Positions 21,801-35,237 of a stretch of 35,237 nt of DNA are shown piece by piece. Under the pieces are notes generated by a model that ran no database searches, was not told the DNA's origin, and was given only the letters and a program-made list of their open reading frames with translations. Within the stretch, counting starts at the first letter, position 1. Every line of letters begins with the position of its first letter. The translations under genes were made by a program, and so were the position numbers. The stretch comes from a virus: IMG/VR virus record IMGVR_UViG_3300037516_001451, positions 1 to 35,237 of that record; one strand, given 5' to 3'.

Positions 21801-24800
21801 GTTGAATAAAGTCTTTGTCTGCGCTGATAATCATTACCGGCTCATGCTGTCCAAATTCCTGAGTAGACTCTACTAACGTACCAATAATATCATCCGCTTC
21901 TGCGCCTTGTACGGTTACAACTGGATAGGGCATACACTCAGTTATTTCATCGCGTACGGTATTTACAATTGTGAAAATTTCTTTCCAGTCGAGGTCAGAT
22001 GCCTCGCGACTTTTCTTACGTGATGCCTTATATTGTGGGTAATAGTCTTTGCGCCAACTACCACCATCACAGGCTATAACCATATGACCATACTTTTCTC
22101 GATACTTGAGATTATACATTCTCAGCGAGTTTAAGATAATATGTCGCATAAAGTCTTCAGTGATTTTCCCAGGTCGTGATTGAGAAAATACCGCGGAGAT
22201 TGCGATTCCAGAATAGTCGATTAGTAGCATAATGTGATTATACAATATAGTGACTTAAATGTACACTACTTTTTCCATAAAACTTTAACATGAGCGCTGT
22301 GTATTTTTACACCAATAAATTCGTTGTAAAAATCATCAGTTAGCAACACTTCCCTATCAAACTGTTCCTTTGCTTCCATATAAGACAACTCGCCTTTAGA
22401 CTTGCCAAGATATATTATTCGACGAATAAAGTCTGATTTGCGAAACTCTACAAGCTCCTTTACTTTTTCGCTGCTACCATAGTATTTTTCCCAGTCGCTC
22501 TGTACACACTTTTTTCTTTTGCGAGTTTTGCCTTTTAGTGGAGCTAGTTTTTTCACACTAGATATTAGTTTTTTTCCGATATATTTTTTACCATTTAGGC
22601 TATCAGTTATTTCATACACAAACCCAATGTATCCTTCATCAATTTTATCTTGGGCAAGTTCACGAGTAAATGGAAGTTCATTGTATAACCAAGTCATAAT
22701 CTATATATCAGAGGTCATCAGCACTAGAGTCGTCTTCTGTTCCATAGGCTCGATGGGTTCCGCAGAATGGGCAATATTCTGGGTATAACTCCTCAGGCTC
22801 TAGATCTTCAAAATCTTCTTCGTCGTCACAATAATATTTATCAGTTTCGTCGTCCCAAGAGACTTCATAGACATATTTGCATTTGGGGCATCGATTATTT
22901 TCTATCATGAGTATTGTTATTTATCAATTAAAATTTTCATCGTTGCATTCGCCACGCCTTTCAAAATAGCAACATATTGCCGCGATGGGCCAAAATACCA
23001 ACAGTAAAAGCGCTGATACTATCATGAATATTGCTACGAATGGTATTACTACAAACATACCAAGGGCATACCAAAAAGGTGGAAGTTTTATACAGTTTTT
23101 ACCCCTCACATGTGCTACAAGTTAGGATTGAACGAGCAAGTTCCTGAGAAGGGTTTGCACTGCGTTGATAGTATAATGACTTGATGCCTTGTTGCCAAGC
23201 AAAGATCATCAATTCGCTGACTTCCTTGGGTTTAGTGTTGGGTGGGATCATTACGTTGAGCGACTGTCCCTGATCAATAAACTTCTGACGAGCTGCTGCC
23301 TGAATAACAATCTCTTTTTGAGAGATTTCGCCAAATGTTTTAAAGACATCCTTCTCGTCCTGAGTCAAAAATTCTAGATGTTGAACAGAACCGCCATGAG
23401 ATAACACATCTTTCCATACCTCAAGTGTATCTTGACCCTTGCTCTTAAGAAGCTTAGAGAGGTAAGGATTTTTAAAGGTAAATTTGCCCTTGGCAAGGTC
23501 CTTGGTAAAGTAATTGCTGTTAAGCGGCTCAATCGAGGGCGACACTTGTCCGAGGATAAATGAACTTGAGGTTGTAGGTGCCACGGCCAAAGTCGTGCTA
23601 TTACGACGGTTGTATCCAACTAATAATGGAGGTTCTCCGTACATCGTTGCCATCTGGGTAGAGGCGTCGTCGCTCTCACTGCGAAGAGACGAAAAGATTT
23701 CAGTATTGAGCAGTTTGGCTTCCATTGATTCAAACGCGATCATCTTACTTTGCAGCAATGAGTGCCAACCGAGGACACCAATTCCGATGGCGCGCTGATT
23801 GATTGCGAACTTTCTCGGCGAATCCATAAAGGGAATATCGGCGGTCTTATCAATAAACTCAGTAATCACTGAATCCAAGAAAAGGTTAAGCGTCACGACG
23901 GCGTCAGTGTCTTTTAATTCATCCCACCGCTCAAGGTTAATCGATGAAAGACAGCAAACAAACGATTCGTCGGTCGCATTTGACAAAAAGATCTCGGTGC
24001 AAAGATTACTATGATTAATCTTGAGCCCTTTGTCCTTGTAAACCTGGGGAGCTGCGTTGTTGGCAGTATCAGTGAAAAACAAGTATGGATAACCAGATTC
24101 GAAACGCTTCTTGATGACCTGACCCCAGATCTTACGCTTGTCTTTATCGCCTCCAAGCATACTATTCATCCAATCATCCGTGATAGTAACTCCGATCGAT
24201 AGGTCCTGAATCGAGTTGCCTTCTCCGCGAATCTTCAAGAATTCCTCGATGTCTCCATGATCGATTGGCAGATAAGCCGCGAATGATCCTCGCCGAACGT
24301 TGCCTTGCGAGACAACATTCATTAGCTTGTCATAAAGTTCCATAAAATGGACTGATCCAGTAGATGTTCCGCCTGTCGAGATAGGTGCTCCACGACTACG
24401 CAAAGCGCCAAAATATGCTGAGGTGCCACCACCCGATTTGGTCATCATTCCAATTTCGGCAAGCTTATTGCCTACAATTTCCTCAAGGCGATCGTCAATG
24501 TAAGAGCCAAAACAAGAGATTGGCAAACCACGCTCACGGCCAAAGTTACTCCAGACTGGTGAAGATAGTGAGAAGAATCCCCGATGCATATAAGATTCAA
24601 ACTTATCTGCAAATCCAGGAATCTGCAAATATCGTTCCGCTGCCTCAGCAATGTCTCGAATTCGCTGTTCTGGTGTTTCTCCCTCAATTAAATATCCACG
24701 CTCTAAAAATTTTTGCGAGTCCTTGTTTAGCCAATAAATTTCCTTGTTACTCATAATCTAAAGTTATATATCATTTTTCTAAAGCCAATTTTGCAGCCTT

Positions 24801-27800
24801 CCGACGAGCCCATGCTTCACTCATTTTTTTTACTCAATCACCAAATATTGAATCTTCGTCAAAACATTGATTTTTCTTAGAATATTCTACTGGTCTCGAC
24901 GAGAAAAAATCCGTCATATTGTTTCCAAGTAGCTCTTCATCAAACCAGACAGTCTTTGATAGCAATGTTTGATCTATATCTACAAATGGTGCTGGCATCG
25001 AGATTTGTTTCATGGACTCGTTGATACGATTCTTAATAAACTCCTTTAGGATAGGTGCTGACAAGGATTTTTCATCAATTCCATTTACCATCCAATCCAC
25101 AATCTTACTCTCGGCAGAAAAAGCTTCTTGCGCTGCATCAGCAATACGCTTCTCAAGTTCCTCATCAAACAACTCGGGATGCTCTTGGCGAATGGTATTA
25201 ATAATTTGAACGCCAACCAATGCATGAATGTTTTCTTCGTTACGAGTATATTTTACCTGCTGATCAGTATCCTTCATAACATTCTTAAAACGAGCAAAGT
25301 GATTGATTACATAGAACTGCGAAAAGAGCGAAACATTTTCAACAAAGAGCGTAAAGAGGATGATCGCATACAGATACTGCTTTTTAGAATCCTTATAGAA
25401 GCGATGGGTGTATTTGCGAAGGTACTTGACTCGTCCTTGAATCCATTCAAGCTTAAGGTTTTCCTCGAAAATATCCTCTAATTCTAGGACCGAGAGAAGG
25501 CGCTCATATGCATTGTTATGAATTACCTCAGTGTTTGCCATAACATAACCAAGATCCTGAAGGGCAGGATGTGGTAGGTTCTCCCCAAGTTTAGCCCAAA
25601 ACGTTTTTACCGCAACCTCAATTTGTCCAATGGCCGAGAGGGTACGCACAACGATTTCGCGCTCCTGATCGTTAAGTTCTACCTTAAACTGTTGAACGTC
25701 ACTCTTAAAATTGAATTCTTTGTCGGTCCAAAAACCATTGTGCATTGCCTCAATGAACTGTTCTGTCCATGGATAATAGTTAGGTTTACGACTTATTTGT
25801 TCTTCAAAGATGCTGTGTTGTGTGGTATTCATATTGGAAAATGTTTATGCTATGTAGCATATATGTATTATATACAAAAAAGGTGAAGTGTAAATCTTTT
25901 TTTACACTTCGTGTGATTCATTCATAGCACGTTTACGTATACTACGAAGTGCACCATTTGTAGAGTCACGTAGCACAATTGTGTGTTTGCTATTATTTTT
26001 AGCATAACTATACAGCGCCCTTTGTTGCTCATCTTCCATATTTAGATACTTACTCCAACGTTCAAATTTATTTCGTCCCGTTTCGAAGCGCCTAAAAATA
26101 TCAGTGGGTACATTAAACAGTCTCCACGTCGCTCCACTTTTAGGATAGTCTGACGCTGGCATTGCAACGTCACCAGTAACTACTTCTTCATTTTTCATTG
26201 AGTAATATCGTGTTGAGTTATGAGTACCTTTTGCTTTGTTTTACAATGCGTGGCGCAAAATACATTTATGCCAAAAATATTTCCAACCGGCGCGGAGTTT
26301 TCCTCTACAACTATTGCCGTTTTCTTGTAGGCTAATACTTCTCCCGTTAATCTTAATGGCAAGTCTCGTACCAATGTATATGTTCCTGCGCGTAAGCTAT
26401 TATCTTCAGCGAGATACCAAAAAGACTCTTCAAGCCGCATAGTACGCGGATCAATCCCAGTGGTTTCTTTTAGAGCTTTCGCCAACGCCCTATCAGAAAT
26501 TCCAGTTTTTTCTTTTATGAGATATAGAGCCGCAAAATATGAAGCAAGTGTAGTTTTACCGAAAGGGAGTACGTTAAGCATTCGCTTAAGGTTAAACACT
26601 AGTTTATGAAAAATGTTATACTTACTTTTCTCTTCACTTGTTTCTGGCTTTCTTAATACTTTGCCATCTGCATCTATAAGTCCCATTTTATAGGCTCCAG
26701 TTTTTATCCATGGTGTGGTGAGTAGACGCAAAAATCTAAATGCGTAAACTGTGTCTGTTGTGCGTGTTAGGAGTCCCATATTTTTAAATTCTTTGAAGTG
26801 TTCGAGCTACGTATAGGTCAATAGGTATATTTATATACTCTCCTTCTGGAATATAATTTAAGTATAGCAAGAAGGTTTTTAATGCGGGCCAGCTGTGTTC
26901 ATTTACTCGGTTAAAACACATACGAGTTGCAGCTTCAGGATAAAACATATTATGAAATATAATAATATGGTTTAATATTAATCGCTCCTGAAGTATGTTC
27001 TTGTCCTGATACTTCTTAAATAATTTTTTAATATACTTTAAATGAGATAGGTCGTCATGAAACTCCTTTATGTCTAAGCAACGGGGGTTGTTATAATGTT
27101 TAGCAGCATAGACTAAAAAATTTTTATCATTTAACTCATTTACCAACTGCATAATATAATTTATATCGCTTTTTATTTCGACAATAAATCAGTCACAGTC
27201 TGTCCCTTTTCCCAAAATTTGCAACTCCAATAACGAGCTTTCCACTTTGGACCGAGATCAGTATCGCACTGATGCCGGGCACGAAAGTTTTTTAATCTCT
27301 CTGGGTCGTCTCGTTTAATTTCTGCCTTTGGATCACCAAATCCAAGTTTAATTACATTGCCCTTTTCGTTGCGTACATAGACATAAAATTTATGTTTTTC
27401 GTCAGTACTGCGAAATGGATTATTAAGAGTTACTTGTCGACCATCATACTCAGTCTCTTCAAGCACATATTGCTTAAAACTTTTCATATGATTTGATACC
27501 ATGCAAGGCTGCCTGTATATTTTGTATTTGTGCCAGTTGATGTAATTGCAACAGTATATGTGTCAGACACTCCAGCTATAGTTCTTCCAAGTTGTAATGC
27601 AATATCACCAGCAATAGTTGCACCAACGCTTCCACTATTACTCGTGAAATATCCAGTCTTAACCAACACACCACCAGTGATGGTTGATACACTAGTCGTA
27701 AATTCGGTTGTCGCACAATGTGCATGTGTTGCCCATGTAGGAGCGGTGCCAAATGTGGCATTGCGAAGTAAAGCCCATTGATATGATTTATTACTTTCTC

Positions 27801-30800
27801 CTAGCAATTCAACGTCAGTAGGAATAATTATACCATCAGTTTTGCCTGTAGTCAATCGTATTGAAACTACATTATAAAATAACCCATCCGTGGCAGCAAT
27901 ACGAAGATTGGCATTTGATATATTAGTTGATGCTAATTGGTTGTATGTAATGCTAGTTGGATTAAAACCGCCTTCACTAATTACAGTATTACATATTTGC
28001 TTAACATATGGACTGGTTGTTCCAGTGTTGGTCAGCTCATATCTTATAGGCAATACTGCTGTTGTCATATAAGAAGTAGCATTTAAATTATCATTATGAA
28101 ATGTATGTGCTACCACCATTTTTCCATCGACAATAAAACCACATCGTACATCACCAACACCAAGCCATTCAATATCCATCCAGAAGATATTAGCCTTTGA
28201 TACATCTAGTGTTCGGCCGCTAGTTCCAGTGCCATTAAACTTATCGCCATTCCAATTTGCTTGTTCAACCGCAAAATCAACTGAGCTACCAGTGCCGGCA
28301 GTAACACTGTCCGAGCGCAATACAAGGCGCAATCCACCACCATTACGTGGTGTTACTGCATTAGGCGCACCATTTGTTTGTTCAAGAAATATTCCATTGT
28401 CAGCATTAAAATAACCAATCTTTTGTGTAACTGTTTTGGAGTTGGTCAATACAGCTGTGCTAAAAGAAAAACTATACATCAGCAACAATGACTTGCCTGG
28501 CTGATATGGAAATACTACATTACTTTGTCGTATCACAGTCCCTGCGCCTGCGGGCGCAGTAAGGTTTACTGCACTTTCATTTTCAACATATGTTGACGCC
28601 CCAGTACCAGACAGAGAATTATTCCATTTATTATTTTCGACATAACGATGTTGACTGTCAAATAGTGTATATGGTTCGGCTACTCGGGCACGGCCAAAGC
28701 CATCAAATGCAGTTGAAGTAGACGTTGCCGATGAAGTAGCATTGCTGGTAAATCCATTGTCGAGATAATCCTCAATCTTGCGAGAAAGAGTGCGATCTTT
28801 GGTATAGTGTGGCATTTTGTTATTTACATTTTAAATTTGTTTGATATAATAATATAAATTCCATTCAATAAAAGCTTCCCAAATATCCTATATAAAACCA
28901 GCATCCCGAAGGTTCCGGAACGGATGATTAGATATAGGTTAAGGTGAGATAGGATTAATTTTTTGCAACGTTACTTTTTACCTTTGTAAGAATGCTAGTA
29001 TCACCTGTTATAACTGCTATAAGAGACTGAAAGGTCGAATTTATAAGATCCTTTTGCGACAGTGATAGAGGCTTATCAGCATCCAACGAACGCATAGCAA
29101 GTATAAGTTTAGGAAGATCCTCTTTTGATACAAGTCCAGTTGATGCCAATTGCTTAAAGCGATTCATATCAATTTCTTCGTCGAGGGACTCAGCCTCTTC
29201 AGCAACAATGCTTTCAGAAACTTCATAGTCATCATTATCTACCTGTATGTCATACTTGGCATCAATAGACTCATATGCATTATCAATTGACATATAGATT
29301 TGTGAAATAATGGCATGAGTTTCGTCGTCAATCTCGTCATATTCAGAGAGGGTGTTATAAATCTCGTCTGCCATTTCACAAATATCTTCTAGAAACGTAA
29401 GAGTTTCACCAGTCTTATCGCTTGGTTCAACGTCTTCAGCTTCTCTTAGGCCGCGAAATACTGCTTTCCAGGCGTTGGCTCTCGCTGCGCGATCAACCTT
29501 ATCTGCTGAGCGAATGGATGCAGTGGTATCAGCATTTAAATATTTTTCCCATGCAGCCTTTATTTGTACTTCAGTATGTGAAGGATACATCTTTTTGTGT
29601 TGGGTACTAAAATCATTATAATTAGTGTACACCTTTTCAGTAATGACTGCGTCATTCGACGCTAATATTTCAGATAATTTTTTCATGCGCCTTGAATATA
29701 TTTATTAAAGTTTTCTTTTAGCTCTACAAGTGAAGAATATGTAGGAGAAGTGAGTGCATATTCATAGAGCGCTCCGGTGTCAATGCAACCAGTAGCAAGT
29801 GAAACAATTTTCATGGTGCGAAGAACTTTAAGACTAACTTGCTCCTTAAGTTTATCATTACTTATCATTTCTTCTGTCATCCACTTAAGACCGCGTTTCT
29901 TAGCCTCAGCAGCAGCAGCTTTAAGCTCCTTTGCAAACTGATCACCCACGCGAGCGGTTGTCCAGTTTATATTTAACCACATCTTAAGGTGTTTATCATC
30001 AAACGTTTCAAAACTACGAGCTTCATTAATTTCAGAAAACTTCCAATTAGGATTTAAATGTTTCAGTAATGCTGGAATTTTCTTATCATTATAAAACGGA
30101 TCATAATCGGTGCCGGTAACATCAGAATACAATTTTGAGTTCATGTCTTTCAAAGCAATCATTATACTTTGGCCATGACGTAATTGCTTATTTTTACTTT
30201 GCACTTTGGTGGCCGCATCAAGTAGATCATCAATGAAACTGATTGAAACGGCTTCTTGTACAGCATCTTCTTTTATTCCCGATCCTTCATTAAAATCGAT
30301 GCCACGACGTTTAGCTTCCTTCTTGGCTGCCAAGATCTGAGCTCCAAAGACGGCAGATACACTATCATCGGTATCATTTCTTTTGAGCCACTGCTTGAGG
30401 TTGGCATCTTTCATCGTGCGGAAATCAACAGTCTCTTCAAGATCAACACCTTCCTTAACATATGTGCCTTTAACTGGAACCCTAGGTTCACTAATGCCAC
30501 GAGAGTATTGTTTTAAATAGTCTTCGGCATGATCTTTTGCTTCAGCTGGAGTGTTATAAGATGCTTGACCGAGATACATAGTCTTGCCGGCTTTACTAAC
30601 AACGTGTGGTCTATATCCACCAAATTGTGATTTTTCCGAAGTTGCCATATAATCATTAATGTTAATGGCTTCTTCAAGATCAACACCTTCCTTAACATAT
30701 GTGCCTTTAATTGGAACCCTAGGCTCACTAATACCACGAGCATATTGATCCAAATAGTTTTCAGCATGGTCCTTAGCTTCAGCTTGAGTGTTATAAGAAG

Positions 30801-33800
30801 CTGCTGCAAGGTACGCGGTTTTACCGGTGTACCTGTTAGTAATAAGTGGACGATAACCACCAAACTGTGATTTTTCCGAACTACATTTATAATCTGATGG
30901 ATTAATTTTAAATTGTGTTTTGTTCATATATTTTATTATTTTTTGTCCGGGTGTATCTTTTAGGTATTTATACAATAATGCTTTTGTGCCTTCAAAACCG
31001 GCACCATATTCTTCATCTAGTTCCAAATTCATGACCTGCTACCCTTTTCATTTGTGCTGTATATTCTTCAAAGTCTGGCTTTTTAGTATAATATTTAATT
31101 GTGCGAGAAGAGTCATCTTTGCCTTTAATTCTCCATTTATGACCGGCTTTTAAATGTTCTGGATCTGTAACTTTTACAACACGACGGTCATAACCCGCTT
31201 CCCAGGTTTCAGACTTTTCGTCTAATGCAGTTTCCATAATGTCATGGATAAAAAATTTAACTCCCTTTTCAGATTCAAGTGAGGCACACGTTACGTAGTT
31301 TGGACCACGACTTTCAATTGTATATTTGCTGCTATCTCTTTTACAAATTACAACATCACCAACGTTAAAAATTTTACCAGAGATGTAAAGTTCACGCTGT
31401 TCACTTAGTGTATCAAATTGTACATGCTTTCTAAAGTTATGGCTTTCTTTAAGTCCCATACCTTTACGAACAGCATTAAAAAGTTCTTTAGCATCGCCAA
31501 ACGTTTTTGGTAATCCTTTTGCAAACGTTTCGAGATCATTTTCAGCTGCTGCGCTTCTCATTTTACTAGCGCTAACAGCAAATGTACTTGTACCAGTATG
31601 AGAGTCAACATCGGGGTCACGCTGACCAGTTGATACTACATTTATGCCATCAGGAAATTTATAATAGCCGTGCGAGCCCTTTATTCCATCATACTTACGC
31701 AGCAGGCCTTTAAACTCTTCAACACGGTCACTTCCAACAGCAACCGTAAAACGGGTATATCCCTCGTCATATGTGCTTGTAGCTACGTCAAATATATTTT
31801 TAACAGATCGATCGAGTATAATGTTACGCCCATATTGAGGAAACATTTTACGCATAAACTTAATCTTTTCTTCGTAACCAAGTGGATTTTTCTTTGGATC
31901 TTCACTTTGAGACGCATATATTCTAAATGGTTTCCCCTTTGCGAGCTTTGCTATAGCCTCAATATTTTCTTCATGCCCCTTTGTAGGGGGGTTAAAGCGA
32001 CCAAAAGATACTATAATTTCTGAAGTTTTTTCTTCAGTGTACGTTTTAAACGATTTTAATTGAATGCTCATAGTATTATTTTTGACTAAAACGCTTAGTT
32101 TCGCGGGCCCGTATTTGAGGTAATAGTTTGGAAGCCATTGCCTGTATAAGATTTTTTCTACTCGCTAGTGCCTTTTCTACTCGTGATCGCGCAGCAAATG
32201 AAACTTCCGATTTGTTTTTTCCGCCAAGCAAACGCTTTGCGATTAAGGCACGTGCTGCACGGTTAGCACGTGCCTTTAAGACCGCGAATGATGCCCGGCG
32301 CCGTGATGCCTTTATGCGACCAATCTTTATTCGACTCTTAAGTCGCTTCATAATTTGACGACGCTTTAGGCGCTGCTGAAGAGTTAACTCTTCAGCTACC
32401 ACATCCTCTTTTAACATACTTAAAACTGAGTCACGTGCATTTGTTAAAATACTAATTTTATTAGCGGTTGCTTTGTCAGCATCTTGTTTTTTAAGAGTTT
32501 CAATTTCTTTATTAATACGACGCAGTTCTGCGCCCAACTCATATTTTGACATTGTATCATAGACGGACTCTTCTATGTTATGACATTCACAGTCGCATTC
32601 GCAGTCTTCTTCTTCACATTCACATTCTGGATCAGTTTCACTTATCATCCAGTCACGTTTACGTTTCTTGTATGCAGTGATCATAATATCGAGCGGATCA
32701 TAGACATATGAACCGCCCGTGGGGTCAACAGTTAACAAATCTTTTAAACGTAATTCTTTTTTCATATGCAGATTATATATTTATACTTATTTACCCTTAT
32801 GCTGCGCCCACAGGTCGGCGTCTGTAGTCTTTTGAGTAGGTCCACCCATAATAAAAGAATTTGTCCGCGCGAATGCCCACTGGTGTTGTGAGGCGCCGGG
32901 ACGATGACCAGTTTTCCATGCAGCCATACCACGATCAAATACTTTTTTAAGAATGCCATAGGCGATTCCCGTTTTTTCTGACTTTTTACGAAGAGCTTCG
33001 ATCTCTGCCTCGGCAAGAGTTTCATCTTCGTCCATGCCGTATTTGTCTGCATAGGCTTTTGTCCATTTCGAAACTTTTGTTTTTGCGTGGGCATCACCTG
33101 GGGCAGGTTTATAAGAGTCAGGATCATCATCTGACAAATCAGCTTGACGATTAAACTGAGCGCGTCTTTTATCAGCAGTGCTGTCTCCTAGTCCACGATA
33201 GTAGCCAGAGTTTTCAAGATATGTTTTAAATGACTGTAAGTCGCTCATCTTTCCCATCCTTTGATGATATTTGGATCAAAGTTATTCTTTGAAAAGGTCA
33301 TTCGGTCGACAAGCTTGACAACGTTTTGTTTTATGTGGTCGTTGATAGCAAAGCCTTCCTGTCCAGACACTCTAAATCCATCAGTGGTGCGCACAAAAGT
33401 TGCCATCTTTTTAAGTGTTTCAAGCTTGACCATAATCATAAGCTTTGCCTCAACAATAGCATTTTGTAATGCATAGACTAGTTCTAGGTTTTTCTTGTTT
33501 TCGTCAGAGAAAAACTTCAAAAACTCGTCACGCTTTGCAGTTGCACTTGCTTTTCCGGCTTCACTCTTTTTAGACTCAATATCCTTTGCATATTTGTCAC
33601 CTATCCACTGAAGAAGGTTGCGAACATGTGCAGCAGTGTCTACTATTGTTTCACCTCGACGCACTAGTGTATTATTAAATGTTTCTAATGTTTGTGCAAG
33701 AGTTTGATCTGACTCAATCTGACGAAGGGTCGACCCACTTATTTTTTGAAAAATCGTTCCAGCGCGTGTTAGTGCAGCAGACAGAGCAGTTGTTTCTTGT

Positions 33801-35237
33801 GCTGTTAATGTAGCCTTACCAGACAGGTCACGTATATAGGTATCAGAAAACCACACATTTGGAGTACGTTTAAGCGTACCAGAATCAAATCCATAGGAGG
33901 CTCTCATGCTCTCAAACGAGTCTCCGGAGTATTGAGTATGAAACATTACTCCTATTTTTGAGGTCTTTATAGTTTTTGCAAGTGCGCTATCAGCCGGAAC
34001 TGCATATACAATAGTATTTGGCTGGAAAGTAAGATATTCAACGCCATCAAACTGCTCAACCTTTAAATCTTTTTGAGTGTATGCCAGGTCGCCTTGTAAC
34101 ACCCCCTTAATGCCCAATTTTTTAAACTCGTTATATGCAACTACAAGTTTTTCTGCAAGGTCTCCACTTGTATCTGCTCGAACTTCGCTTTCACTCTTAT
34201 ATACCTTTGGATTTTTATTAAATATTCCCTTTTTAGCTACAAAAAATCGACCGTCTGTTGGGTCAGTTCCAACAAATACTGCTGGGGCGCCGTCAAACTT
34301 TGCAGCAACGTCATATGACTGCGCACTGCTTCCGGCTAACATGTCTCTCATGCTGCGTAATGCAATAATTGCTTCACGAGCACCCTTTATTCCGCCATAA
34401 AGTACCTGATCCTCAATATGCACCATGTGCAAATTTTTTCCTTCAGAGGACGCTTCGATTAAATGTTGTTTAAATGTAATCATATTAGTTATCATTGGTA
34501 ATTTCAATACCTTCTTCTCCCAAATTGGATACTGTTAAGTTATGCTTTTTAAGTATTGGTAATTTTTTAAGCATAGCCAGATATATCCGAGACCTTTTTG
34601 AATTTGATATTTCAACATTTTTATCATCTTCAGTATCAGTAAGACCACCATGAAAACTAATTGTTAATATTTTTTCTGAATCTTCTTTAAAATATTTTGT
34701 AATAAAATCGGTAAGTGTACCATAAATAACCGTTGATAATAGTTTTGTTGGATTTTTTAATGATAACAATTCCTCAGTATCAACTTTAATCCAACTTTCT
34801 TGCGTCCAATTTTTGGCCGGTTTTGTTTTTAACAAACGACCGAATGCAATTTTAATTAAATTATTATCTTCCAGCACTGGATCGGCATATTCACTTGTAT
34901 ATTGAACTTTAATGTCGATACCATCAACAGGTATTGAATAAAAAACTTCCTTTGCCTTGAAATTTTTAGGACTTTCAAATGTATACATGCTATCAAATAT
35001 TTCTGATAGTGTATCCTCTACTAATTTTGATTTGAATTGTTTAAATGTAATCATATTTTGTTATCTTCCTACTGCACGTTTTTGTGCATATTTTAATTTA
35101 TTTTTAATGTGTTTTTTATATGCGGCAGTATAAAACTTATAACCAATTCCAGGTATAATTTCTTCAATTCCGCGTAATCCACCGCCAGCAAGTGATGGTG
35201 CGCTTGATCCTTTCATTGAAACGTTTAGAATTTTACC

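Overview
This looks like part of the genome of a large T4-type tailed phage (Caudoviricetes, contractile-tail lineage), most like the marine T4-like phages. Support: about a dozen exact copies of the T4 late-promoter box TATAAATA; class I nrdA/nrdB; a T4-type RNase H; small conserved proteins typical of marine T4-like phages; and a run of late virion genes. Almost everything is on the minus strand. Only a glycosyltransferase gene (4801-5601) and an ADP-ribosyltransferase gene (7250-7945) are on plus. A phage-coded outer-membrane beta-barrel and a lipoprotein suggest a Gram-negative host. No photosynthesis genes are seen. The host genus cannot be read from this window.

Layout. 1-2118: RNA ligase RtcB (cut by the window edge), two small genes and UV-damage endonuclease UvsE. 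2158-5601: a glycan-modification island (sulfotransferase, three glycosyltransferase-type genes, and a divergent HxRxGD glycosyltransferase) around a bidirectional late promoter. 5670-7945: a modular late protein and an Alt-like ADP-ribosyltransferase. 7954-16180: a tRNA region with about a dozen intact tRNAs, several broken ones, a phage tmRNA, a tRNA interrupted by a group I intron, an initiator tRNA, blocks of structured non-coding RNA, and small late genes between them. 16175-19060: an HNH nuclease and many small early genes behind repeated promoter/stem-loop cassettes. 19171-25832: ClpP-like protease, exonuclease, RNase H, GIY-YIG nuclease and ribonucleotide reductase. 25902-35237: conserved late and virion genes.

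How the parts fit. Two promoter classes are readable. The first is a sigma70-like promoter (TGTACA or TTTACA, 16-17 bp, TATAAT/TAGAAT). Three copies sit in repeated cassettes with a stem-loop and a 13-bp palindrome; others serve uvsE, rnh, nrdB, the lipoprotein and the tRNA operon. The second is the TATAAATA late promoter. In both classes the predicted start of the mRNA often falls on or within a few bases of the ATG.

The late proteins share a theme. Many start with a leader like the T4 capsid-targeting sequence (SFKxY / TFKQ) or with a second leader (AYRxMAQDSY), followed by sites fitting the T4 prohead protease (L/I-x-E, then A/G/S). I infer that much of the late set is packaged in the head and injected: the ADP-ribosyltransferase, an NMN-adenylyltransferase-like enzyme, a protein with a ligase-like KxDG motif, and a basic DNA-binding protein. 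tmRNA, tRNAs, RtcB and ClpP form a possible translation-rescue and RNA-repair set.
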